The notes beneath the pieces are model-generated. The model worked only from the letters and a program-made list of their open reading frames with translations, ran no database searches and had not been told where the DNA came from. From Candidatus Pacearchaeota archaeon (GTDB taxonomy: Archaea; Nanobdellota; Nanobdellia; Pacearchaeales; GW2011-AR1): 13,729 bases of DNA. The position numbers and the translations under genes were made by a program. Of the stretch, positions 1 to 5,052 are shown one piece after another. The stretch covers positions 1 through 13,729 of the forward strand of contig WJLC01000057.1 in NCBI GenBank assembly GCA_014728745.1. The letters are read 5' to 3'. How positions within the stretch are numbered: position 1 is the first letter of the stretch; each line of letters starts with the position of its first letter.

Positions 1-417
1 AATTGTAACAAAATTCCATCCAGAATATAATTGTCTTAAATTTAAAGGAGGATAATCTTCAAAAGTATCGTATTTGATTGTTCCTGCCTTGTTTGAATAA
101 ATCCACATTGCATTAGTTAAGGCAAAATCCTCATCATCCTGGTTTATTCCCTCCCAGTCTGCATCAGGATATGTTCTTATGTATTTCTTTTGTAAAGGAG
201 AATAATACCACATAACTTCAATATCATTTAGTTGAATTTCACTATTTGCAGATATTCCATCTTCAAGAATAGTTCCTGCTACAATATTCCATCCTTCTTG
301 CAGTTTTATTTCAACATCATAAGGACCGTAATCAGATTCAGTCATATATGCTGACACAAAAACACTAAGGCTGATTAATACTACCAAAGCAATAGGAATA
401 ACTCTTTTTTTATTCAT
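1..417 (-). CDS. Secreted GWN-repeat protein, N-terminal part (runs off left edge)
   Basis: The frame is open from an ATG at 417 to the window edge, giving 139 residues with no stop. Residues 1-23 form a signal peptide (basic MNKKR start, hydrophobic core 6-21, VSA-Y cleavage-like end), so the product is exported. The rest is acidic and aromatic and holds two copies of a GWN motif, at residues 42-44 (LQEGWNIVAG) and 133-135 (LYSGWNFVTI), with an AMWIY stretch between them. Repeats of the type 'L-x-x-GWN-L-V/I' followed by 'A-x-W-x-Y' are common in archaeal and CPR-type secreted proteins and are likely small beta modules. No catalytic motif is visible. It is divergent from the gene at 516. A TATA-like GGATTAAAAACC lies at 444-455 on this strand. 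The specific function is unknown. Confidence 0.75.
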   Translation of the reverse strand, partial: MNKKRVIPIALVVLISLSVFVSAYMTESDYGPYDVEIKLQEGWNIVAGTILEDGISANSEIQLNDIEVMWYYSPLQKKYIRTYPDADWEGINQDDEDFALTNAMWIYSNKAGTIKYDTFEDYPPLNLRQLYSGWNFVTI

Positions 418-443
418 CTTAATTATATATTATATGGATAAAA

Positions 444-455
444 GGTTTTTAATCC
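444..455 (-). promoter_or_regulatory. TATA-like box for the secreted GWN-repeat gene
   Basis: Read on the minus strand this is GGATTAAAAACC, centred about 32 nt upstream of the ATG at 417. That would place the transcript start a few bases before the start codon. A more AT-rich stretch at 422-436 lies too close to the ATG to be the TATA box for it. Confidence 0.35.
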
Positions 456-483
456 TTACCCTTACGATTCAACCATTTCAATT

Positions 484-494
484 AAATATATAAA
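484..494 (+). promoter_or_regulatory. TATA box giving a leaderless transcript for the DUF2892 gene
   Basis: AAATATATAAA is centred 27 nt upstream of the ATG at 516. That is the archaeal TATA-to-start distance expected if transcription begins at or next to the start codon. There is no Shine-Dalgarno sequence in front of the ATG, which supports a leaderless message. Confidence 0.55.
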
Positions 495-515
495 CAATTT
501 ATTCTTATTCTTGTC

Positions 516-722
516 ATGGCAAAAAGAGATAAAAAGAATTTAGGGCCTTTAGATAGATTCATAAGAGTAATTCTGGCAATTGCATTAGCTTACATTGCTT
601 ACACTTATGTCCAAGGATTTTGGATGTGGGCATTGTACGTGGTGGCAGTTATATTGATATTTACTGCTCTTAGAGCAAGATGCCTTCCTTATGACTGGTT
701 TGGAATTAATACTAATAAGTAA
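516..722 (+). CDS. DUF2892 (YgaP-type) two-helix membrane protein
   Basis: A 68-residue protein that matches the DUF2892/YgaP transmembrane family from end to end. It has the N-terminal 'N-x-G-x-x-D-R-x-x-R' signature at residues 8-17 (NLGPLDRFIR), two membrane helices at about 16-31 and 35-52, and the C-terminal Cys/Pro/Tyr-then-'GINT' ending at 56-66 (Cys56). In bacterial YgaP such a segment follows a rhodanese domain in one chain and anchors it. Here a membrane-anchored rhodanese is encoded 120 nt downstream on the same strand, so the two may work as a split pair in sulfane-sulfur or thiol chemistry. The start is set by a TATA box 27 nt upstream and the absence of a ribosome binding site. 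The family match is secure; the biochemical role is inferred. Confidence 0.85.
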   Translation: MAKRDKKNLGPLDRFIRVILAIALAYIAYTYVQGFWMWALYVVAVILIFTALRARCLPYDWFGINTNK

Positions 723-795
723 GTTAAGAAAGTATGAGGTAAGTATGAAAGTATTAATTAGTTGATTTAACAATTGCTACCATCTTTTAACATCA

Positions 796-805
796 TTATA
801 TAAAC
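796..805 (+). promoter_or_regulatory. TATA box of the rhodanese gene
   Basis: TTATATAAAC is centred about 43 nt before the ATG at 843. This predicts a start near 825-828 and a short leader of roughly 15-18 nt that carries the strong ribosome binding site at 834-838. Confidence 0.55.
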
Positions 806-833
806 TCTTTTCTCTATAATTCTATTACAAAAA

Positions 834-838
834 GGAGG
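834..838 (+). promoter_or_regulatory. Strong Shine-Dalgarno site before the rhodanese gene
   Basis: GGAGG lies 4 nt before the ATG at 843, inside AAAGGAGGT. It is the best ribosome binding site in the window and contrasts with the apparently leaderless genes nearby. It fixes the start of this gene. Confidence 0.7.
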
Positions 839-842
839 TAAA

Positions 843-1277
843 ATGAAACAAAAACAAATTTTAGGAGTAGTTCTTTTAGTAGTAGTTGTTGCATTAACAG
901 TATATGCATTATATCCAACTAGCACTGAACCAGTTGTATCTGATGAAACAGGAGTAATAACTTACATGGATGTAAGTGCTGCAGAAGCAAAGGATCTTAT
1001 TGAGAATAATCCTGCTTTAATAGTAATTGATGTTTCTCCATACTGGGCAGAAGGACATTTACCAAGAGCAGTAAATTACTATCCTTCAAGCGCATTGCAA
1101 ACTGCAATATCTTCAGGAGAGCTTAATCCCAACAATGAATACTTAGTCTATTGTCATGCAGATGGACCATCTAGAAATGGAGCACAAGCACTAATTGATG
1201 CTGGCTTTACAACTGTTTATAGATTAGAAAGTCACTTTGGTGGCTGGAGCGTTGCAGGTTATGAAATAGAATACTAA
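843..1277 (+). CDS. Membrane-anchored extracytoplasmic rhodanese-like protein
   Basis: A 144-residue single-domain rhodanese. Residues 5-24 form a hydrophobic anchor or uncleaved signal after a lysine-containing start; there is no lipobox cysteine, so the domain should face outward. The rhodanese fold covers about 42-142: the 'VIDVSPYWAEGHLPRAVNY' element (61-79), the active-site strand 'YLVYC' ending in Cys104, the helix 'NGAQALIDAGF' (112-122) and the closing 'FGGW' (132-135). The active loop runs C104-HADGPS-R111, longer than the CX4R loop of classical sulfurtransferases; CHxD-type loops occur in many secreted single-domain rhodaneses. It could carry persulfide sulfur or act as a redox-active thiol. 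It sits next to the DUF2892 gene and tail to tail with the Msr operon. The sulfur donor and acceptor are unknown. Confidence 0.85.
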   Translation: MKQKQILGVVLLVVVVALTVYALYPTSTEPVVSDETGVITYMDVSAAEAKDLIENNPALIVIDVSPYWAEGHLPRAVNYYPSSALQTAISSGELNPNNEYLVYCHADGPSRNGAQALIDAGFTTVYRLESHFGGWSVAGYEIEY

Positions 1278-1279
1278 TC

Positions 1280-1315
1280 TTTTATTTTTTCTTTTCTTTC
1301 TTACTTTTTCTTTTT
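1280..1315 (+). terminator. U-rich terminator for the rhodanese gene, embedded in the opposing gene
   Basis: Directly after the rhodanese stop codon the plus strand has T-tracts at 1285-1290 (six), 1305-1309 and 1311-1315 (five each), interrupted by single C or A bases. Archaeal RNA polymerase terminates at such U-runs without a hairpin. The same bases encode the lysine-rich C-terminus of the minus-strand gene that ends at 1282. Confidence 0.5.
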
Positions 1316-1524
1316 ATTGCAGGAAATATATGCATTATAATTAAAATCAAAAAAGGTATAAGCAACCAAGAATGCATCTTAAATGCAAGTGCTTTAGTTA
1401 ATAATCCAAAAGTTAGTGGCTCAATTATTTGATATCTAGTTATCCCTAAACCTGAGATAATGTAGAGCACAACTACAACTAATAAAATCCATTGCACGAA
1501 CTTGTTTGTTTTATACATATTCAT
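1282..1524 (-). CDS. Two-helix DUF4405-like membrane protein, putative haem b partner of the molybdoenzyme
   Basis: An 80-residue protein with two membrane helices (about 10-28 and 52-69) and a very basic C-terminus (residues 71-80, nearly all K/R/E). Helix 2 starts with 'HSW' (His51) and ends with 'MHIF' (His65). Two histidines 14 residues apart on one helix is the spacing of haem-b ligands near opposite membrane faces. The layout resembles the first two helices of DUF4405-type cytochrome b proteins. It starts 2 nt after the molybdoenzyme stop, so it is probably its membrane electron-transfer partner, as MsrQ/YedZ is for MsrP. It is far shorter than MsrQ (six helices), so it would have to dimerise to complete a haem site. 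ATG codons at 1524 and 1518 are both possible. Haem binding is inferred. Confidence 0.6.
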   Translation of the reverse strand: MNMYKTNKFVQWILLVVVVLYIISGLGITRYQIIEPLTFGLLTKALAFKMHSWLLIPFLILIIMHIFPAIKRKSKKEKKK

Positions 1525-1526
1525 TT

Positions 1527-2183
1527 TTATTTAAAGAAACTCTCATTTAAATTTCCTGTGTTTGAGTATCCTCTGCTCTCCCAAAAGCCTTCATAACTTT
1601 CATTGCTTGATATTTCAATATCTGTAATCCATTTAATCCATTTGTAACCCCATCTATCTTCTGCTACAAGTTGGAATGGAAATCCTCTTTCTGCAGGAAG
1701 AGTTACACCATTCATCTCATATGCAAGGATTATATCATTGTTATAAAAATAATCTAAAGGAAATGCAGTTGAATATCCATCATAAGCATAAAATATAATT
1801 GTATTAGCATAATCAGAGATATTAACTTCATCAAGAACATCTCTAACTAAAACACCTTTCCATAAAATCTTAGCACTCCAACCTTCCACACAATTCAATT
1901 GCACAACTTTTTCATATGCCTGCTTATCTAAAACATCATCATAAGATAATACTTTTGTATTATCTACTAACCCAAATATTTCTAAATCATAATCTTCTAT
2001 ATCAATATACTGAGGACCTTTAATTGAATTCTCTCTAAAATCGTTTACTGAGTCAAGTCTTTCTCCTTGATAATCCTGAACCTCTACTCCTTGCAATTCA
2101 ATTGCATCTGGCTTGAATGTGCTGTATGTGATGATTCCCAATACCCCAATAACTATGATAAAAATAACAATTCCAATTTTCAT
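1527..2183 (-). CDS. Sulfite-oxidase-fold molybdopterin oxidoreductase (MsrP-like), membrane anchored
   Basis: 218 residues of the oxidoreductase molybdopterin-binding family (sulfite oxidase/MsrP fold). Visible landmarks: Cys98 in 'QLNCVEGW' (95-102), the expected molybdenum-ligating cysteine; 'WKGVLVRDVL' (108-117); 'YDGYSTAFPLDYF' (134-146); 'RGFPFQLVAEDRWGYKWIKW' (166-185), the pterin-binding segment; and 'YEGFWESRGY' (197-206) at the end of the domain. Residues 3-20 are a membrane anchor. The following segment is acidic, so the domain probably faces outward, yet there is no twin-arginine motif. Its ATG overlaps the msrB stop by 4 nt and the putative haem protein follows after 2 nt. Position after msrA and msrB suggests methionine sulfoxide reduction on exported proteins; sulfite or other S/N-oxide substrates remain possible. 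No molybdopterin synthesis gene lies in this window. Confidence 0.8.
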   Translation of the reverse strand: MKIGIVIFIIVIGVLGIITYSTFKPDAIELQGVEVQDYQGERLDSVNDFRENSIKGPQYIDIEDYDLEIFGLVDNTKVLSYDDVLDKQAYEKVVQLNCVEGWSAKILWKGVLVRDVLDEVNISDYANTIIFYAYDGYSTAFPLDYFYNNDIILAYEMNGVTLPAERGFPFQLVAEDRWGYKWIKWITDIEISSNESYEGFWESRGYSNTGNLNESFFK

Positions 2184-2566
2184 TTTTTCTTATCTCTTCC
2201 TTTTTTAAAATCTAATGCACAGGAATTAATGCAAAACCTTTTTCCAGTAGGGGTTTGAGGAGCATCTTTAAAAACATGCCCGAGATGTGCTCCGCACTTT
2301 GCACAAACAACTTCTTTTCTAGGAACAATCATCTTAAAATCAGTTTTGAATTTAACACTCCCTGGAATTGCATCATAAAAACTAGGCCAACCCGTTCCAG
2401 AATCAAATTTAACATCACTCTTAAATAATGGATTTCCACACTTTGCACAAACAAAATCTCCTTCTCCCTTATGCTTAACATACTTTCCAGTAAACGCCTT
2501 TTCAGTTCCACCTTCTTCCATTACTTCTTTTTGTAGTTTAGTTAGTTTTTTCTTTTTTCCTGCCAT
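2180..2566 (-). CDS. msrB: Peptide-methionine (R)-S-oxide reductase MsrB
   Basis: Reduces the R epimer of methionine sulfoxide in proteins, in the cytoplasm. From the ATG at 2566 it has 128 residues, close to the usual 130-150. Two CxxC pairs (Cys40/43 and Cys88/91) form the structural zinc site. 'KFDSGTGWPSF' and 'GAHLGHVF' are family signatures, and Cys112 in 'RFCINS' is the catalytic nucleophile. The usual resolving cysteine (Cys63 in E. coli, in 'DSGCGW') is Thr here; a spare Cys116 sits four residues after the nucleophile. I prefer 2566 because it lies one base after the msrA stop and gives the family N-terminus. An in-frame ATG at 2599 would add 11 atypical residues and overlap msrA by 32 nt. 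It overlaps the molybdoenzyme gene by 4 nt. Confidence 0.93.
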   Translation of the reverse strand: MAGKKKKLTKLQKEVMEEGGTEKAFTGKYVKHKGEGDFVCAKCGNPLFKSDVKFDSGTGWPSFYDAIPGSVKFKTDFKMIVPRKEVVCAKCGAHLGHVFKDAPQTPTGKRFCINSCALDFKKGRDKKK

Positions 2567-2567
2567 C

Positions 2568-3035
2568 TTATATCTTACAAGTCTTGCCTCTTTTTTCATT
2601 ATATTTTTGATGATGCTCTTCAGCTGGATAAAATCTAGTAGCAGGAACTATTTCAGTAACAATTGGCTTTTCAAAACTTTCCTGATATTTTTTTATTGTT
2701 GCTTTTGCAAGTTTTTTCTGTCCATCATTAATATAAAATATAGCACTTCTATAATTAGTACCAATATCAAACCCTTGCCTGTTCTTTGTTGTTGGATTAT
2801 GAATGCTAAAGAATTTAGCCAATAGTTCACCATAACTTACTTTGTCTGCATCATAAATAATTTCAATTGCCTCTGCATGTCCAGTTTTTTTAGAAGAAAC
2901 TTCTTCATATGTTGGCTTTTTCTTTGTTCCTCCAGTATACCCAACAGTTGTTTTAATCACTCCAGGAACCTTGTCAAATTCTTCTTGAATATGCCAAAAG
3001 CATCCTCCAGCAAATATTGCTTTTTTCTTTTTCAT
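2568..3035 (-). CDS. msrA: Peptide-methionine (S)-S-oxide reductase MsrA
   Basis: Reduces the S epimer of methionine sulfoxide in proteins and free methionine sulfoxide. At 155 residues it is a typical single-domain MsrA: 'GGCFW' with nucleophile Cys12, 'VGYTGG' (31-36), 'PTYEEV' (41-46), 'GHAEAI' (52-57), 'FFSIHNPTTKNRQGFDIGTNYRSAIFY' (75-101) and 'ATRFYPAEEHHQKY' (132-145). The C-terminus carries Cys153, where many MsrA proteins have a resolving cysteine. The start overlaps the end of the DUF305 gene by 4 nt (ATGA) and msrB begins 1 nt after its stop, so all are likely translated from one message. Lack of a signal peptide places it in the cytoplasm, complementing the exported molybdoenzyme in the same operon. 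Confidence 0.95.
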   Translation of the reverse strand: MKKKKAIFAGGCFWHIQEEFDKVPGVIKTTVGYTGGTKKKPTYEEVSSKKTGHAEAIEIIYDADKVSYGELLAKFFSIHNPTTKNRQGFDIGTNYRSAIFYINDGQKKLAKATIKKYQESFEKPIVTEIVPATRFYPAEEHHQKYNEKRGKTCKI

Positions 3036-3502
3036 TCTTTATGCAACCCTTCCAAGATATTTTCCATTAATTCAATCTCTCTTTCCTGAGCATCAATAAT
3101 ATCTTTTGCAAGCTTTTGCACTTCAGGATCCTGAATATCTGCATAATTGCTTGTCAGTATTGCAGATGAATGGTGAGGAATCATTGCTTTCATGTATTGT
3201 TCGTCGCTTATTAGTATTTGAGATCTTAAGAAAAATAATGCCAAAACAAACACAGCAATACTTGTTATGATTATAATCCTGTTCAGTTTTTTGTTTTTAT
3301 ACATTTTTCTCATGAAAAACATCATAGACAAAGACATTGGAGCCACCATTAACAATGCCATATAAACTCTTGTAAGACTAAAGTAAATGTGATTGATTGA
3401 AAATACATTGAGAAACATAGCAAAGTACATTATAAGAAAAGAGACACCAAGCATTAGAAAGAATTTTTTGTAAGCTTTTTTCTCTTCTCTTTTCATAACC
3501 AT
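3032..3502 (-). CDS. Three-helix membrane protein with external DUF305 domain
   Basis: About 156 residues from the ATG at 3502. A basic N-terminus (KREEKKAYKK) precedes three membrane helices at about 12-34, 42-65 and 75-92, with a basic loop (RKMYKNKKLNR) between helices 2 and 3. Positive-inside charge therefore puts the C-terminal domain outside. That domain (about 99-156) is DUF305-like, a ferritin-like helical pair: 'YMKAMIPHHSSAI', then 'VQKLAKDIIDAQEREIELM'. DUF305 proteins such as cyanobacterial CopM are linked to copper through Met/His residues. It heads the Msr operon, which suggests external metal or oxidant defence. The frame stays open to a TTG at 3517, but a TATA-like box 25 nt before 3502 favours that ATG; 3496 is also possible. 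Metal binding is inferred. Confidence 0.75.
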   Translation of the reverse strand: MVMKREEKKAYKKFFLMLGVSFLIMYFAMFLNVFSINHIYFSLTRVYMALLMVAPMSLSMMFFMRKMYKNKKLNRIIIITSIAVFVLALFFLRSQILISDEQYMKAMIPHHSSAILTSNYADIQDPEVQKLAKDIIDAQEREIELMENILEGLHKE

Positions 3503-3522
3503 GAAATAATTAAGCAAGACTT

Positions 3523-3533
3523 GTTTTTAACCC
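3523..3533 (-). promoter_or_regulatory. TATA-like box for the DUF305-msrA-msrB-molybdoenzyme operon
   Basis: On the minus strand this is GGGTTAAAAAC, centred about 25.5 nt before the ATG at 3502, the leaderless distance. It is the only clear promoter for the five-gene operon, because all downstream junctions overlap or are nearly adjacent. Confidence 0.5.
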
Positions 3534-3549
3534 TTGCTATTCCCTTGTC

Positions 3550-3759
3550 TTAATCAACAACACTTTCCTCAATTATCCTTGATATTGGCTTGCCTGTTTT
3601 ATTCTTTATTTTCTTTAATTTATTGATAGTTTCCACTGATAAAGTCACATCTATTCTCTTTCTTTGTGTTGGAAGTTCATGAGTCTTGTCATACTCCTCC
3701 AATGCCTTAAAAACATCCTTGTATTCTTTTAGTATTTTCTTTATTTTACTTGATTGCAT
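3550..3759 (-). CDS. Ribbon-helix-helix antitoxin-like protein paired with Doc
   Basis: A 69-residue protein. The C-terminal half is a ribbon-helix-helix fold: strand 'RIDVTLS' (35-41), helix 1 'VETINKLKKIKNKT' (42-55), a 'GKPIS' turn and helix 2 'RIIEESV' (61-67). The N-terminal 30 residues are a charged helix (SKIKKILKEYKDVFKALEEY) that could bind and neutralise the toxin. Its start lies inside the last codons of the Doc gene (14-nt overlap), with GGAG at 3768-3771, 8 nt upstream. Classical Phd antitoxins are encoded before doc; here the order is reversed and the DNA-binding fold is RHH rather than Phd/YefM. The antitoxin role comes from context. Confidence 0.65.
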   Translation of the reverse strand: MQSSKIKKILKEYKDVFKALEEYDKTHELPTQRKRIDVTLSVETINKLKKIKNKTGKPISRIIEESVVD

Positions 3760-4096
3760 TTTTCATTCTCCATTCTATATTTCTTATTTTATGAATATTG
3801 TTCTTTGATATTGAGACAATGTGGTGAATCAATAACTCTCTATCAATTTCCTTATTATTCTCTTGGGCAAAGCCAATTGCCACAAATGCTGCTGTTCTCT
3901 TGTTTCCATCTGAAAATGGATGATCCACTAGTAGAGCTCTTATTAAATATGATAATTTCTTGTAAAATCCAAGCTTTTTATTCTCTAATCTATGAAAAGC
4001 AAAGTCCAAGCTAGAATCGCTTCTTAGATTTCCTCCAAATCCCTGGTTTATTCTAAGCAAATCTTTCTTAGTTATCTTACCAATATTCATACACAT
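3746..4096 (-). CDS. doc: Doc-family Fic-domain toxin
   Basis: 116 residues, the usual size for Doc (death on curing). The Fic core motif is intact in its Doc form at residues 59-71: 'HPFSDGNKRTAAF', with His59, Asp63, Asn65, Lys66 and Arg67. Phage P1 Doc, with K in place of the G of canonical Fic AMPylators, phosphorylates elongation factor Tu and halts translation, so archaeal EF-1A would be the expected target here. The upstream helix 'FAFHRLENKKLGFYKKLSYLIRALLVD' fits the Doc layout. The gene overlaps the downstream RHH gene by 14 nt, indicating a toxin-antitoxin pair. ATG codons exist at 4096 and 4090; the TATA box at 4110-4121 lies at the leaderless distance for 4090, so the protein may start MNIGKI. 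Confidence 0.85.
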   Translation of the reverse strand: MCMNIGKITKKDLLRINQGFGGNLRSDSSLDFAFHRLENKKLGFYKKLSYLIRALLVDHPFSDGNKRTAAFVAIGFAQENNKEIDRELLIHHIVSISKNNIHKIRNIEWRMKNAIK

Positions 4097-4109
4097 AGAT
4101 AATTGTAAT

Positions 4110-4121
4110 ATATTTATAAAT
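4110..4121 (-). promoter_or_regulatory. TATA box of the Doc/RHH module
   Basis: On the minus strand this reads ATTTATAAATAT, centred about 25.5 nt before the ATG at 4090 and 19.5 nt before the ATG at 4096. Near-palindromic AT sequence around it could also be read by the RHH protein for autoregulation, but no clear operator repeat is visible. Confidence 0.5.
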
Positions 4122-4167
4122 ATTTCTATTAAAAGTGAAATTGTTTCAGAAATAGAATGATTTATCT

Positions 4168-4761
4168 TTAACCTTTCCTATGCATAAAAAACAATGCAAT
4201 TATTGCTCCAATTCCATTGAATACTAAATCTAATGCATTATTGTAATAATCTCCAACCCCTGCTGAATTAAAAAATGCAACAGCAATAAGTTCAACCACT
4301 TCATTCAATGCACTGATACCCATGCTTGCTAAGAAAGCAACGAGTATAATCAAGAAAGAATCACTTTTTGTCTTAGGCTTTTCAGACATTTTTTTAACAA
4401 TTGAATAAATAAATAAAGTTATCACAAAATAGCAAAAAGCATGAATTACTTGATCATATCTTAATATGTAAAATGGTGCTCCAAGAATATTAATTATAAT
4501 GCTATCATAAAGTCTTGTTCCTCCAATATACAAGCTGCCCCCAGTCATATGAGTTATCATCCACACAGCAAATCCCCATTTTGCCAATGGACTGTAATCA
4601 AAGAAATTATCTGTTCTAGCTATAATCCACATCAAAGGAAACAATGTAACAGCATAGACCAAGAATTCAAGATTTCCTCGCAATAAAAAATAAATTGTAA
4701 ATACTGCAAGAATTATTGCACTTAAATATATTGGAAACAGCCTCTTTGTTTTCTCTTTCAT
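4168..4761 (-). CDS. DUF2238 (YjdF-like) multi-helix membrane protein
   Basis: 197 residues with about six membrane segments (roughly 10-27, 31-47, 62-78, 85-122, 137-163 and 177-193). Conserved polar residues sit at helix ends as in DUF2238/YjdF proteins: His71, 'RYDQVIHAF' (101-109, compare the family's 'WDxxxH'), 'NEVVELIA' (153-160, compare 'YExxE') and 'GDYYNNALDLVFNGIGA' (170-186, compare the family's 'DxxxDMxxxxxGA'). These acidic and histidine residues might bind metal, but no biochemical role is established for the family. A TATA-like box at 4781-4791 lies 25 nt before the ATG, so the gene probably has its own leaderless transcript. Family assignment is by motif pattern. Confidence 0.7.
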   Translation of the reverse strand: MKEKTKRLFPIYLSAIILAVFTIYFLLRGNLEFLVYAVTLFPLMWIIARTDNFFDYSPLAKWGFAVWMITHMTGGSLYIGGTRLYDSIIINILGAPFYILRYDQVIHAFCYFVITLFIYSIVKKMSEKPKTKSDSFLIILVAFLASMGISALNEVVELIAVAFFNSAGVGDYYNNALDLVFNGIGAIIALFFMHRKG

Positions 4762-4780
4762 ATTCTATTATGGAATTTAT

Positions 4781-4791
4781 TATTTTTAATG
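4781..4791 (-). promoter_or_regulatory. TATA-like box for the DUF2238-like gene
   Basis: Minus-strand CATTAAAAATA, centred 25 nt before the ATG at 4761, with no ribosome binding site in between. This supports a leaderless start. Confidence 0.4.
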
Positions 4792-4801
4792 TTTGCCTTT
4801 G

Positions 4802-5047
4802 CTATTTTATATTAACAGTTCTACCAAAAATAGATTTATATATTGATTTTGTAGCAAATGCCAATAATAATGCAAACCCAATAAATACAAACGTCAATGG
4901 GTAGTCAATATAAAGAATAGATAAATTTAATGTTTTGGTATTTTTCCAATCAGCAATAATCCACACTAAAATAACAAATATAAGATAAGTAACAGCTCTA
5001 TACCAATAAGGCTTCTCTAAAAACTTTTCAAAGTATGTTTTTTCCAT
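4802..5047 (-). CDS. Small two-helix membrane protein, unknown function
   Basis: 81 residues. The N-terminus is a charged amphipathic segment with aromatics (YFEKFLEKPYWYRAVTY), followed by two membrane helices at about 17-33 and 48-66 and a short basic tail ending GRTVNIK. I recognise no family or catalytic residues. It lies 40 nt upstream of the DUF2238-like gene on the same strand and 5 nt after the zinc-ribbon-like gene, so cotranscription is plausible, though a weak TATA-like AAAATAAATAC at 5068-5078 stands 26 nt before its ATG. It may be a helper of the downstream membrane protein; that is inference from adjacency only. Confidence 0.6.
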   Translation of the reverse strand: MEKTYFEKFLEKPYWYRAVTYLIFVILVWIIADWKNTKTLNLSILYIDYPLTFVFIGFALLLAFATKSIYKSIFGRTVNIK

Positions 5048-5052
5048 TGTAA

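Noticed and set aside
723..842. Search for a small RNA or tRNA gene between the DUF2892 and rhodanese genes
   Set aside because: No cloverleaf, T-loop GTTCGA motif or paired box elements were seen; the stretch is explained by a promoter and ribosome binding site.
2567..2599. Earlier ATG for msrB at 2599
   Set aside because: It adds 11 residues unlike any MsrB N-terminus and overlaps msrA coding by 32 nt; the ATG at 2566 directly follows the msrA stop.
2607..3089. Plus-strand open frames opposite msrA and the DUF305 gene
   Set aside because: They are antisense to well-supported conserved genes and encode low-complexity Phe/Ser/Cys-rich peptides with no ribosome binding sites.
3503..3517. N-terminal extension of the DUF305 gene to a TTG at 3517
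   Set aside because: It is a non-ATG codon with no ribosome binding site, and the TATA-like box at 3523-3533 points to a start at 3502, so the extension would not be transcribed.
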